Assembly (NCBI GenBank): GCA_030605805.1
Contig: JAUWHQ010000049.1
Coordinates: 1 to 37,021 of the forward strand
From: Methanosarcinales archaeon
GTDB lineage: Archaea > Halobacteriota > Methanosarcinia > Methanosarcinales > Methanogasteraceae
Reading direction: 5' to 3'
DNA length: 37,021 bases
A model generated the notes under the pieces. The model was not told the DNA's origin. It saw only the letters and a program-made list of their open reading frames with translations, and did no database searches. How positions within the stretch are numbered: the first letter of the stretch is position 1; the number at the start of each line of letters is the position of its first letter. Positions 1 to 8,503 of this stretch are shown piece by piece. The position numbers were made by a program, and so were the translations under genes.

Positions 1-1362
1 CCACGCAAGATGTACGCACCGATCTACAATCTGCCATGCACGGATCTGGACGAGAACGATGTGATCTATGGCGGCGAGGATAAGTTGCGAGATAAGATTA
101 ATGAGGTCTATCGCAAGTTTCACCCGCCGTTGATCGCTGTCCTCCCGACATGCATCTCGGGTCTGGTCGGCGATGACGTTCCCGGTGTCATCACAGAACT
201 CGATCTTCCATGCGATCTTCTGCATGTCCCGTCAGAGGGTTTCGCACACCGGAGCAGGGAGTCACTCGATGTCCTGATGCGGGACTTTGCCGAATCGTGG
301 AAGGATCCTTCGAGATCCCCGGCGTACGATCTGCGGGGTTGCGGGCACGAGGAAGTGATGTTCTCGATCGTGGATCAACTGATGGAGGAGCAGGAGATCG
401 TGGAGAATCTTGTGAACATCGAGTCCTTTGGCAGATTCACTTACGGATTCAGAAGCGAGCTTGCTGAGATCAAGCATATCTTTGGCGAGATGGGTGTCAG
501 CGTAAACCTGACACTCCCGACATGCACAGTCGAAGAGATAAAACGTGCTCCTGCCGCAGAACTCAACATCGTGACCCGGAACCTGCGCTGGGCAGAGCGG
601 ATGAAGGAGAGGTTCGGAAACGACCACCTCCGGAAATGGTTCTTCTACTTTGGTCTCGATGGTGTTGAGAAGTTCTACCACGATTGTGCATCGAAACTGG
701 ATCTGGACGGCGTTGCAGACGCTGCGATCAGAAAAGAGAAGATGCAATCTGTGCAGGAGCTTGAGAAATACCAGAAGATATTTGCACGGGATGATTTTGC
801 TGTTTCGACTCAGGGGTTCTTCTTTACCCCATATCTTGCAAGAATCTATGCGCTCGATCTGAAACTTCCGATAAAATACCTCTGCGTGGATATGCAGCTA
901 TTGAGGGCTCTAAACATATCCGAGGAGACGATCGAGGTCATGATCACGAACATGCAGGAAGCGTTCGATGAATGGGACATGGGATTTGAGGTCGTCACGA
1001 ACCCGACATTAGGTGAGATGTCGGAAATCGCAAAGAAGGTTGACCATGTCCTGAGTGATCGCATAACACCACCGATCTATGGAAAGGGCGGTGGAGTCGG
1101 GGTGATGGACATCTCTGCCACAAGGTACCTCCTCTTCCGAACCGGTTTTTCCGGAATCGTTGAGTTCGGAAAGTATCTCACCCGTGAACTGAATTCCGGA
1201 AAGAGATATCAGGACAATCGGGAACCGATAATCTCCCGGTTCGATTATGATAAAATCTACTATCCCATGCTTGATGATAACCGATGCTCGGCATCGAGAG
1301 AGATGTGGTCAGGAATGTGGAGCATGAAAAGCGTTGGATGTGATAACAATGGACGGCGGTAA
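1..1362 (+). CDS. Nitrogenase-like D-type catalytic subunit, copy 1 (5' end cut by window)
   Basis: Member of the NifD/NifK/BchN superfamily of cluster-bearing catalytic subunits. The reading frame is open from base 1, and comparison with the intact paralog at 3344-4867 shows that about 65-70 N-terminal residues, including the first cluster cysteine, lie outside the window; the ATG at 10 is internal. The second and third bridging-cluster cysteines are visible (LPCTDLDEND, codon at 37-39; LPTCISGLVGDD, codon at 151-153). At the place where true NifD carries its FeMo-cofactor cysteine the sequence reads IVTRNLRW, so no cofactor ligand is seen. Its 3' end overlaps the K-type gene by 14 bp. Seen: family fold motifs and two cysteines. 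Known: such proteins work with a K-type partner and a NifH-type reductase. Inferred: reduction of a substrate other than N2. Confidence 0.85.
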   Translation, partial: PRKMYAPIYNLPCTDLDENDVIYGGEDKLRDKINEVYRKFHPPLIAVLPTCISGLVGDDVPGVITELDLPCDLLHVPSEGFAHRSRESLDVLMRDFAESWKDPSRSPAYDLRGCGHEEVMFSIVDQLMEEQEIVENLVNIESFGRFTYGFRSELAEIKHIFGEMGVSVNLTLPTCTVEEIKRAPAAELNIVTRNLRWAERMKERFGNDHLRKWFFYFGLDGVEKFYHDCASKLDLDGVADAAIRKEKMQSVQELEKYQKIFARDDFAVSTQGFFFTPYLARIYALDLKLPIKYLCVDMQLLRALNISEETIEVMITNMQEAFDEWDMGFEVVTNPTLGEMSEIAKKVDHVLSDRITPPIYGKGGGVGVMDISATRYLLFRTGFSGIVEFGKYLTRELNSGKRYQDNREPIISRFDYDKIYYPMLDDNRCSASREMWSGMWSMKSVGCDNNGRR

Positions 1363-2482
1363 ATTCTTTGGTGCATTCCGGGCATCTTCCGGAATAACTG
1401 ATGTGGTGGTGCTTAACCATGTCCCTGTTGGATGTAACTGGGGCGCTGCGATCTTCAAGACCACCTCAAACCAGTTCGACATGAGACATGCATGCACGGT
1501 CATGCACGAACGAGAGATCGTCTTCGGTGGTGAAGACGCACTGCGTGAAGCACTGATACGGGCGGACGATCTGTACGATACCCCTCTTCTCCTGGTCATA
1601 GCGGGCGATGCCCCTTTGATCATAGGCGATGATGTTGAGGCGGTCGTGAACTCTGTAACGCTTGATGCGGAAGTGGTGTGGATGGAGGCTGCTGGCTTCA
1701 AGGGCTCCATGATGGATGGGTACGAAGAAGCGCTCCTCCGCATGGCAGGGCTGATGAAGGAATCTGAGACGATCGAAGACTCTGTCAACCTGATCGGCTT
1801 CTCTCCTGACGACTTCAAGGTCGACGCGGACGTAAAAGAGATCAAGCGACTGCTCCGCGATGCAGGGATAGAAGTGAACTCTGTCATATCGAAATGCAGT
1901 CTGGAGGAGTTCAGAAGAGCGCCAGCGGCAGAGTTAAACGTGGTGCTCGGGCAGGGAACTCTGCTTGCCGAGCAGATGAAGAAAGAGTTCGGTCTGCCAT
2001 ATCTCAAGATGGACTATCCGTATGGACTCGATGGTACCTCGCATTTCGTTGGTGCAATCTCAGACGATCTCGGCATCGGGCATGAGCCGGAGTTTGATAT
2101 CGAACCGTTCAAACGAGTATACCTCTATCTGCATGAACTCTACGGAACCCCGGTCTCAGTAATCGGCGACTTCCACGCAGAAGCGATGGCGAACTTCCTG
2201 GATGGGGAGCTTGGATTCAATGTCGAGGTCTTATCCGGAAACGAGGACGATTACTTCGAATTCGAGGAAGATGTCAGGAACTCGAACACGACGATCCTCT
2301 TCGGAAGCAGTTTCGAGCAGAATATTGCTGAGACGCTTAATATTCCACTGATAAGGTTCTGTTATCCCGTTTTTGACAACGTCTGTGTGTATGATGACGC
2401 ACCTTATGCAGGCTACAGAGGTGCCGTCTGCCTGACTGAAGCGATAATCAACACGGTTATGAGTTATGGAGGAATGAAATGA
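1349..2482 (+). CDS. Nitrogenase-like K-type subunit, copy 1
   Basis: 377-residue NifK/BchB-type subunit, much shorter than NifK (about 520). I chose ATG 1349 because GGATGTGAT lies just upstream; a TTG at 1334 is the alternative. Cluster cysteines are Cys29 (VPVGCNWG) and Cys49 (HACTVMHE). The third position, in front of the conserved IIGDD, is Asp87 instead of Cys (IAGDAPLIIGDD). The C-terminal part ends in a conserved block shared with the second copy (DAPYAGYRGAVCLTEAIIN). It overlaps the D-type gene upstream and the H-type gene downstream (ATGA), so translation is coupled. No FeMo-cofactor contacts are recognisable. Likely partner of the D-type gene just upstream, forming a heterotetramer with a bridging Fe-S cluster (inference). 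Confidence 0.85.
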   Translation: MDGGKFFGAFRASSGITDVVVLNHVPVGCNWGAAIFKTTSNQFDMRHACTVMHEREIVFGGEDALREALIRADDLYDTPLLLVIAGDAPLIIGDDVEAVVNSVTLDAEVVWMEAAGFKGSMMDGYEEALLRMAGLMKESETIEDSVNLIGFSPDDFKVDADVKEIKRLLRDAGIEVNSVISKCSLEEFRRAPAAELNVVLGQGTLLAEQMKKEFGLPYLKMDYPYGLDGTSHFVGAISDDLGIGHEPEFDIEPFKRVYLYLHELYGTPVSVIGDFHAEAMANFLDGELGFNVEVLSGNEDDYFEFEEDVRNSNTTILFGSSFEQNIAETLNIPLIRFCYPVFDNVCVYDDAPYAGYRGAVCLTEAIINTVMSYGGMK

Positions 2483-3342
2483 GAAAATTCTGTATGTATG
2501 GAAAAGGAGGGATCGGCAAATCCACGATCGTCTCAAACATTGCCGCGGCTCTGGCAGAGAACGGCGATACGATCATGGTGATGGGCTGTGACCCGAAGTC
2601 TGATATGACAAGGAATCTGATCGGCAAGAGGATTCCAACCGTGCTCGATGTATTCCGTTCGAAGGGACCTGATACGATGGAGGCTGAGGATGTCGTCTTC
2701 AAAGGTTTTGGTGGCGTTTACTGCATCGAAGCCGGCGGACCTGAACCGGGGGTTGGCTGTGCCGGGCGTGGAGTGATAACCGCTGTGGATATGATCGACC
2801 GTCTCGGTGTATTCAATGACATTGAGCCTGATACCGTGATCTACGATGTGCTTGGCGATGTCGTCTGTGGCGGGTTTGCGATGCCTCTAAGGCAGGGTCT
2901 GGCTGAAGATGTCTACATCGTAACAACCTGCGATCCTATGGCGATCTATGCCGCAAACAACATCTGTAAAGGCATACAACGGTTCGCAAACCGTAGTGCG
3001 GTAACCCTTGGCGGAATCATCTACAACGGCAGGAGTGTGGTCGATGAACCATCGATAATTGATGGCTTCGCAGAGAGGTTGGGTACGAAGGTGATGGGAC
3101 GGGTGCCGATGAGCCTGCTCGTGCCAAGGGCTGAGTTGCGCCGCAAGACCGTAATCGAGTATGCACCTGACTCAGAGATTGCGGATACGTTCAGAGCCCT
3201 CGCCACCGCCATTTGCGAGAATAAAGATCGGGTTATGCCCGAACCCCTCTCGGATGATGAACTCGATGGGATAAACGAGAAGATAGAGGTTCTCTTGAAG
3301 GAAAGAGAGGAGACTGGTTCAAATCCGGTAGGAGATGTTTGA
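2479..3342 (+). CDS. NifH-like ATP-dependent iron protein, copy 1
   Basis: 287-residue NifH/BchL/CfbC family reductase. The P-loop GKGGIGKS is at residues 8-15, and the two [4Fe-4S] ligands are Cys94 (VGCAGRG) and Cys130 (DVVCGGFAMPLR). The homodimer would pass electrons to the D/K subunits with ATP hydrolysis. Start ATG 2479 overlaps the upstream stop (ATGA) and has TGGAGGA before it. Compared with copy 2 at 6126 it lacks an insertion of about 13 residues near residue 70; the two copies are roughly half identical by eye. All functional residues are present, so it should be an active reductase. Whether it is nitrogenase, CfbC or another class cannot be decided from motifs; the D/K partners argue against nitrogenase. 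Confidence 0.93.
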   Translation: MRKFCMYGKGGIGKSTIVSNIAAALAENGDTIMVMGCDPKSDMTRNLIGKRIPTVLDVFRSKGPDTMEAEDVVFKGFGGVYCIEAGGPEPGVGCAGRGVITAVDMIDRLGVFNDIEPDTVIYDVLGDVVCGGFAMPLRQGLAEDVYIVTTCDPMAIYAANNICKGIQRFANRSAVTLGGIIYNGRSVVDEPSIIDGFAERLGTKVMGRVPMSLLVPRAELRRKTVIEYAPDSEIADTFRALATAICENKDRVMPEPLSDDELDGINEKIEVLLKEREETGSNPVGDV

Positions 3343-3343
3343 G

Positions 3344-4867
3344 ATGGCAGAGAATGGATCATCGTTTCTAACGTCGTTTGTGAAGATGTATGGCACGCTG
3401 CCCCTGCACGGGATAACCGCCATACCCGGAAAGATCTCGGGTGCGTTGATGCTTACCGATGCGATCGAGGATGCCGTGCCACTCATACACGGACCTGTCG
3501 GATGCGCGTTTCAGAGGAAGGTGAACCCCTTCAAACCACATTCTCCCTTCCACACAACTCCGTGCACAAACCTGAACGATACGGATGTCGTCTATGGCGG
3601 AGAAGAGAAGCTCGAGCAGGGCATCAGGGAGACCTACGAGAGGTATCACCCCAACCTGATCATGGTGATCACCACATGCCCGAGTGATCTGATTGGAGAT
3701 GATGTCGAAGCAGTCACAAGAGAGGTCAGTTCCGAGGTCGGCTGTGATGTCGTCTACTCGACAGGGGACTTTGTCGGGCGGTCAAAACCGGTCGGCTATC
3801 AGGATGCGTTCTATGCGATCACGGATCAGATGCTCTGCAATGGTACCGGTAACGGAGATCCGGAGAGAAACGAGGGCTCTGTGAACATCGTTACATTCCC
3901 GATCCACGGTGCGGGCATCAAGGTGGCGGAGATGGCTTCTGTGCTCGGCGATATGGAGATCGGGGTAAATAAGGTATGTTTTGATCATACACGAGTCGAG
4001 GATCTCTATGAACTACCAAAAGCGGATCTTAACATAACCGATTATCCGATGGAGTGGGCAAAGCTGATGGATGAGCGATCAGATGTCGGATGTTACGAGA
4101 TTCTGGGCTGGGGCAGGTATAGCGAGGAGAAGGATCCTGAGCTACTCAGTCCGTACGGGATCAGTGGCAGTTCCCGGGTCTTTATGGAGATTGCAGAGAT
4201 GATGGGAAAGGATGGCGAGGCAGAAGAAGTGATAGAGAGAAGGAGGCGCGATGCAGAAGAGCGGCTCTCAAAAGCCAGGAAGGATCTTAAGGGCGTAAAG
4301 ATTGCTGCCATCGGCGGTCTGCACGGCGTCGGTCTGAACCTCTTCAAGGATGCTGGAGTGGATGTGAGCGTCCTGATATGCAGGACACAGATCATGGAGA
4401 GCAGGCTGACTGAGGAGGCGATCAAAGAGATCGTGGATATGAACCTGAACCTTGCAGAGATCTGCGGCTTCGACCCGGAAGCACTCGTAAATCCAACGAT
4501 TGAAGAGGAGATAAAGGCGATCAAGAGGAGTGAAACTGATCTTGTGATCGCTCCGAGTACGAGCGCACATCTCTACAACAGGGAAGGGGTGAGAACGTTC
4601 GACCCAACCAGTTTCGTCATTCATCACCAGAGGGTCGGGTTTGAGTGTCCGATAGAACTCTGCCAGATGTTGAAAGGTGCACTCAGGACTCCAGAGAGGA
4701 GAACGCCTCTCCTGAGCATGCTAAAACACGATTCACAGATGCACGGTCTGACACCGCACTGGGCAAAGCTCTCCAGGGCATTCAACCTGCTCAGAGCCGA
4801 TACGATCGGTGACAGGGTGGATGTGGATGCGGATATTGATAGGGCAGAAAGGGGTCCGGACAAATGA
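3344..4867 (+). CDS. Nitrogenase-like D-type catalytic subunit, copy 2 (complete)
   Basis: 507-residue NifD-type subunit and the intact counterpart of the first gene in the window. ATG 3344 is preferred because GGAG sits 9 bp upstream; the ATG at 3335 directly abuts that site. All three bridging-cluster ligands are present: Cys54 (GPVGCAF), Cys74 (TTPCTNL) and Cys112 (ITTCPSDLIGDD). At the NifD cofactor-cysteine position it reads ITDYPMEW, so the FeMo-co ligand is absent. The middle has the usual arginine-rich helix before a Rossmann strand (KIAAIGGLHG). It overlaps the next K-type gene by ATGA. Inference: with the K-type gene at 4864 it makes a nitrogenase-like heterotetramer served by the H protein at 6126. 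Confidence 0.88.
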   Translation: MAENGSSFLTSFVKMYGTLPLHGITAIPGKISGALMLTDAIEDAVPLIHGPVGCAFQRKVNPFKPHSPFHTTPCTNLNDTDVVYGGEEKLEQGIRETYERYHPNLIMVITTCPSDLIGDDVEAVTREVSSEVGCDVVYSTGDFVGRSKPVGYQDAFYAITDQMLCNGTGNGDPERNEGSVNIVTFPIHGAGIKVAEMASVLGDMEIGVNKVCFDHTRVEDLYELPKADLNITDYPMEWAKLMDERSDVGCYEILGWGRYSEEKDPELLSPYGISGSSRVFMEIAEMMGKDGEAEEVIERRRRDAEERLSKARKDLKGVKIAAIGGLHGVGLNLFKDAGVDVSVLICRTQIMESRLTEEAIKEIVDMNLNLAEICGFDPEALVNPTIEEEIKAIKRSETDLVIAPSTSAHLYNREGVRTFDPTSFVIHHQRVGFECPIELCQMLKGALRTPERRTPLLSMLKHDSQMHGLTPHWAKLSRAFNLLRADTIGDRVDVDADIDRAERGPDK

Positions 4868-6129
4868 GCCTGATCTATGATCCGCCACAGGACTGTAAGC
4901 TCGTTGGTGCGGTAAGAGCGATTCACGGTGTAAGCGATTCGATAACGATCATCCACGCAAGACCTGGATGCCACTGCGGAATGCTCCTCTTAAAGGCACT
5001 TGGATCCAACCAGAACGATGTGAGGGTGATCAGCAGCGGCTTCAGGGCACAAGATACGGTGTATGGTGCAGAGGGAAGGCTCTCTGCCGCAATACAGCAT
5101 TCGCAGGAGTACTTCGAGCCCGGACTGATCGCAGCACTGAACTGCAGCGCCCCTGTCATCATGGGTGACGACATCGATGGTGTTGCATCCGTTATGGAAG
5201 AGGGGATTCCGGCAGCCCTGATGACGCTTGCGACCGGAGGCTACGAGGGTCCGGCATGGGTCGGCTACGAGGAAGCACTCGTAAAGTTCACCGACTACAT
5301 GATCCCGGTTGAGAGACCGTCCGCAAACAAGGTAAACCTGATCGGCATCAAGACCGATGATGTCAATGCGGCTGGAGATTTAACAGAGATCAGAAGGATA
5401 CTGAAGGATCATGGAATAGAGATCAACACTGTCCTGGCTGATGCAAGCTTTGATGAGATAAAGAGTGCGCCGGATGCGTCACTGAATGTTGTACTGGGTG
5501 GCGATGGGCTTGAATGCGCAAAGGTCATGCGTGAGAGATTTGGTATCCCATACATCACAACTCCATATCCTTTCGGTGTAAAAAAGACCACAGAGTTCAT
5601 AGAGAAGGTGACGAACGGTCTTGGAAGAGAGATTGAGATCGAACTGATCGATCGAGAGGTCGAACTGGTCAGGGAGGGTGTGGAACGGGTATGCATGTTT
5701 TTGCAGGGGCTATATGATATGCCGGTTGCGGTGATCGGAGAGAGTGGCAGGGCTTTTGATCTGGCAGAGTTCCTGAGCGATGAACTGGGTCTCAATGTCA
5801 AAGTCCTTGCAATATCAGGAAAGAATTATCTCACACCGGATAGGCTCGAGGACGGGAACGGTCATTTTGGAAACGTCTTAATCGAACCGGATCGCTTCGA
5901 GATGAACGATCTCATAAAGAGAGCCGGGGTGAGTGCGATCTTTGGTTCAACCTTTGAGAAGCACCTATCATCCGAACTGAAGGCACCCTTAATCAGAGTC
6001 TCGTATCCGGTGATCGACGAGGTCAGAATCACTGATTCGCCTTATGCTGGATTCAGGGGGACGCTGCACCTCTGTGAGACGATCATAAACGCAGTTATAA
6101 CACAGAATATTGAGGAGATAGAGGAATGA
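4864..6129 (+). CDS. Nitrogenase-like K-type subunit, copy 2
   Basis: 421-residue K-type partner, homologous end to end with the gene at 1349. The first cluster cysteine is Cys36 (RPGCHCG, followed by an extra Cys38). The second position is Ser rather than Cys (ISSGFRAQDTVYG). The third is Cys94 (LNCSAPVIMGDD). The pattern of lost ligands therefore differs from copy 1, where the third ligand is Asp. The C-terminal block DSPYAGFRGTLHLCETIIN matches copy 1. ATGA overlaps on both sides couple it to its D and H neighbours. No nitrogenase cofactor ligands are seen. Probably part of a second reductase with different cluster chemistry or substrate (inference). Confidence 0.86.
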   Translation: MSLIYDPPQDCKLVGAVRAIHGVSDSITIIHARPGCHCGMLLLKALGSNQNDVRVISSGFRAQDTVYGAEGRLSAAIQHSQEYFEPGLIAALNCSAPVIMGDDIDGVASVMEEGIPAALMTLATGGYEGPAWVGYEEALVKFTDYMIPVERPSANKVNLIGIKTDDVNAAGDLTEIRRILKDHGIEINTVLADASFDEIKSAPDASLNVVLGGDGLECAKVMRERFGIPYITTPYPFGVKKTTEFIEKVTNGLGREIEIELIDREVELVREGVERVCMFLQGLYDMPVAVIGESGRAFDLAEFLSDELGLNVKVLAISGKNYLTPDRLEDGNGHFGNVLIEPDRFEMNDLIKRAGVSAIFGSTFEKHLSSELKAPLIRVSYPVIDEVRITDSPYAGFRGTLHLCETIINAVITQNIEEIEE

Positions 6130-7025
6130 AGAAACTACGACAGATCGCATTCTATGGCAAAGGCGGCATCGGGAAGTCAACGATCTCATCAAACCTCGCG
6201 GCAGCTTACGCAGAGAGCGGGCATAAGGTCATGATTGTTGGCTGCGACCCGAAAGCAGACTGCACCCGCAACCTGAGAGGGGACGCTGATATCCCAACGG
6301 TCTTAGACGTCCTGAGGGAGAAAGGCGGTGCAAAGATGGAGCTTGCAGAGATCATCGGAGGTAAGAAGATCGATGTGGACGAGATCGTATACAAAGGATA
6401 TAACGGGGTTCTCTGTGTTGAGGCTGGTGGACCCGAGCCAGCGGTCGGATGTGCTGGCAGAGGCATAATCGTTGCGATCGATCTCTTGAAGAGGCTCGGA
6501 GTCTATGATGGAGATCTTGATCTGATCATTTATGATGTGCTCGGGGATGTTGTATGCGGTGGCTTCGGAATGCCGCTTCGGCAGGGGCTTGCGGATAACG
6601 TCTTCATAGTCACCTCTGCGGACTATCTCGCGATGTATGCCGCAAACAACATCTGCAAGGGCATCGAGCGTCATGCAGGCAGGAAAGGGTCGCCGCTTGG
6701 CGGCATCGTCTACAATGTGCGGGGCGCGATCGATGATCCGAAACTCGTTGAGGAGTTTGCAGGAGGCGTCGGATCAGAGGTCATGGGAGCGATCCCGAAT
6801 GATCCGCTGATAGCAGCGAGTGAACTGTATGGTAAGACTGTCATCGAGTACCGCCCTGATTCTCCTATTGCGGATAGGTTCAGGGCGCTTGGAACGACCA
6901 TCTTTGAGAATGGGAGCGGTGTAACCCCGCAACCACTCTCGAAGGAGAAGCTGGCTGAGCTCGCACGAAGGATACGGGAGAAGACGCGGGAAGCTGCGGA
7001 TAAAGATGGAGGCACCGCGGTATAG
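6126..7025 (+). CDS. NifH-like ATP-dependent iron protein, copy 2
   Basis: 299-residue NifH family reductase. The P-loop GKGGIGKS is at residues 11-18, and the [4Fe-4S] ligands are Cys109 (VGCAGRG) and Cys144 (DVVCGGFGMPLR). It also carries the canonical CDPKADCTR motif, where copy 1 reads CDPKSDMTR, so this copy is closer to classical NifH in that loop. ATG 6126 overlaps the upstream stop (ATGA). It is the last gene of the D-K-H-D-K-H run and is followed by a strong inverted repeat. Electron donor to the D/K pair upstream; it could also serve the first D/K pair. Confidence 0.93.
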   Translation: MKKLRQIAFYGKGGIGKSTISSNLAAAYAESGHKVMIVGCDPKADCTRNLRGDADIPTVLDVLREKGGAKMELAEIIGGKKIDVDEIVYKGYNGVLCVEAGGPEPAVGCAGRGIIVAIDLLKRLGVYDGDLDLIIYDVLGDVVCGGFGMPLRQGLADNVFIVTSADYLAMYAANNICKGIERHAGRKGSPLGGIVYNVRGAIDDPKLVEEFAGGVGSEVMGAIPNDPLIAASELYGKTVIEYRPDSPIADRFRALGTTIFENGSGVTPQPLSKEKLAELARRIREKTREAADKDGGTAV

Positions 7026-7037
7026 CGATCGGAATGT

Positions 7038-7073
7038 ATGCATGAGCAGGGAATTTTATGAAGGCTCATGCAT
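7038..7073 (+). terminator. Perfect 10-bp inverted repeat after the nitrogenase-like run
   Basis: ATGCATGAGC (7038-7047) and GCTCATGCAT (7064-7073) form a perfect 10-bp stem with a 16-nt loop, 12 bp after the last stop codon. It is followed by a pyrimidine-rich stretch. Likely ends or stabilises the nitrogenase-like transcript; a protein-binding palindrome is the alternative. Confidence 0.5.
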
Positions 7074-7102
7074 GGTCTTCTGTTTGTATTATGGTATTGA
7101 CC

Positions 7103-7167
7103 AGAAGTTTTAAGTACTGAATTGGATACCTATAATTCGTACGCGTGATGTGACATGTATTGCGCGT
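7103..7167 (+). promoter_or_regulatory. Promoter with 27-bp imperfect palindrome, copy 1
   Basis: AGAAGTTTTAAGT (7103-7115) resembles an archaeal BRE/TATA. About 30 bp downstream, at the expected start of transcription, lies a 27-bp imperfect palindrome (7141-7167) with ACGCG at the left end and CGCGT at the right end. The same arrangement occurs at 15019-15084 and 19269-19335, each time 65-71 bp before a dockerin-leader gene. It looks like an operator for a repressor, possibly metal-responsive (inference). A strong ribosome binding site, AAGGAGGTAAT, precedes the ATG at 7209. Confidence 0.6.
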
Positions 7168-7208
7168 CTGACCCTACAAGAATAAAACCGTAAGGAGGTA
7201 ATTACACA

Positions 7209-8474
7209 ATGAGAATTGATAGAATATTGGCTGGAATAGCCATGGGTTTGCTGCTGCTGGCGTCGCCGGCATCCGCATCAGACTACACGCTCGAGATCTT
7301 CGGAAACGCAAACGAGGACGACACGATCAACATGCAGGATGTGACCTACACCGAACTGATCATCCTCGAATACAGAGACAGAACAGAACTGTCGGACGCC
7401 AAGTACGACGACAAGATCAACATGCAGGACGTGACGCAGATCGAGCTTGTCATTCTCGGGAAGGAGAAGGAGATAACGCTCATAGATACGGCTGAAAAGA
7501 TCGTGACTGTGAATAAACCACTGACAAGAATCATTCCCACCTATCCGCAAGCCATTGAGACGTTGCGGTCGCTCAAGGTGCCGAAGGATACCATAGTCGG
7601 GATAGGTACATGGCCCACCCCTCTGGATCCGGTCTTCTTCGGAGAGTTCAGTGATACGCCATGCATCGGAACCGGATGGAATCCCGATGTGGAGGTGATA
7701 CTGGAACTGGATCCGGATGCTGTCATCCTCTTCGGGATCGGGCGTGTCGATCTTGATCCGGTCCAGGATGTGCTGGAAGTGGCAGGAATAACGGTGCTTC
7801 GTTTCAATCTCCAGACGCTGGACATTCATCGAACCGAAGTGGAGAAGCTTGGATATGTCTTTGGAAAGCGGGACGAAGCTGAAGAGTACCTTGGCTGGCG
7901 TGCAGACATTCTGGATTCGATCGAAGAGAGTGTTGCGGGACTCTCCGAAGACGATAAACCGGATGTATACTTTATGCCCTCTTTCAAGGACGGTCTTTAC
8001 TACATCTATGGGCAGTATGCCTACATCGATATGGCGGGCGGCAGGGACGTCTTTGCCGATCAGCCCGGAAACTACATGTTTGTGGATCCTGAAGAGGTGA
8101 TAACGCGAAACCCTGATATCATAGTCAGGGTGGCATCATGGGATGCTGGTGGTTATGGTGTTGCTGCGGGCGAGACCGCAGAGTTTGAAGCGATGAGAGA
8201 TGAGATCATGAGCCAGCCCGAACTGGAGAATGTCAGGGCTGTGGATGATGGGGAAGTGTACATAATCGCTGATCACTTTGTATCGTTCTTCGCAGCCAGC
8301 GGATGCAGACAGTTCGTCCAGATAGCGTATCAGGCGAAGTGGTTCCATCCCGAACTCTTCGAGGATCTGGATCCGGAGGCGATCCACCAGGAGTATCTGA
8401 CCGAATATCAGGGACTGGACTATGACCTGAGTGAGAACGGCGTATTCGTGTATCCGCCGCTCGCGGAGAGTTGA
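7209..8474 (+). CDS. Dockerin-tagged periplasmic-type binding protein (BtuF/FecB class), copy 1
   Basis: 421-residue exported substrate-binding protein. Residues 1-24 are a signal peptide (hydrophobic core GLLLLASPASA) with no lipobox cysteine and no later membrane segment. Residues 30-83 form a dockerin made of two EF-hand-like repeats (NANEDDTINMQD and AKYDDKINMQD, each followed by a helix). From about residue 95 a Peripla_BP_2 domain follows, the class that binds vitamin B12, heme or iron chelates, ending in the typical HPELFEDLDPEAIHQEY. Permeases and an ATPase of the matching transporter class lie at 15709-18859. The dockerin is probably how the protein stays at the cell surface, through the cohesin proteins encoded downstream. 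The ligand is unknown. Confidence 0.9.
   Translation: MRIDRILAGIAMGLLLLASPASASDYTLEIFGNANEDDTINMQDVTYTELIILEYRDRTELSDAKYDDKINMQDVTQIELVILGKEKEITLIDTAEKIVTVNKPLTRIIPTYPQAIETLRSLKVPKDTIVGIGTWPTPLDPVFFGEFSDTPCIGTGWNPDVEVILELDPDAVILFGIGRVDLDPVQDVLEVAGITVLRFNLQTLDIHRTEVEKLGYVFGKRDEAEEYLGWRADILDSIEESVAGLSEDDKPDVYFMPSFKDGLYYIYGQYAYIDMAGGRDVFADQPGNYMFVDPEEVITRNPDIIVRVASWDAGGYGVAAGETAEFEAMRDEIMSQPELENVRAVDDGEVYIIADHFVSFFAASGCRQFVQIAYQAKWFHPELFEDLDPEAIHQEYLTEYQGLDYDLSENGVFVYPPLAES
7318..7470 (+). repeat. Near-identical dockerin DNA repeat (also 8612-8763 and 15239-15350)
   Basis: The dockerin-coding stretch of about 150 bp recurs with only scattered third-position changes at 8612-8763 and, up to a breakpoint in the second EF-hand, at 15239-15350. 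A decayed form is at 19459-19530. The flanking cargo domains are far less similar, so these blocks have been homogenised or recently duplicated. They provide homology for the deletion fusions found nearby. Confidence 0.8.
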
Positions 8475-8503
8475 TTGGAACAAATAGAAAGGAAATGATA
8501 AAT

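Noticed and set aside
1..7025. A true molybdenum nitrogenase for N2 fixation
   Set aside because: No FeMo-cofactor cysteine is visible at the aligned D-subunit position, the K subunits are short and lack cluster cysteines, and no nifB, nifE or nifN genes are present.
7141..7208. A riboswitch (for example cobalamin) in the leader
   Set aside because: The conserved part is a 27-bp symmetric block at the predicted transcription start with no conserved multi-stem RNA structure; an operator is the simpler explanation.
7278..7829. A 183-codon minus-strand frame opposite the first binding-protein gene, with a similar frame opposite the second
   Set aside because: Both are antisense images of the repeated dockerin coding sequence; the plus-strand products have signal peptides and recognisable domains.
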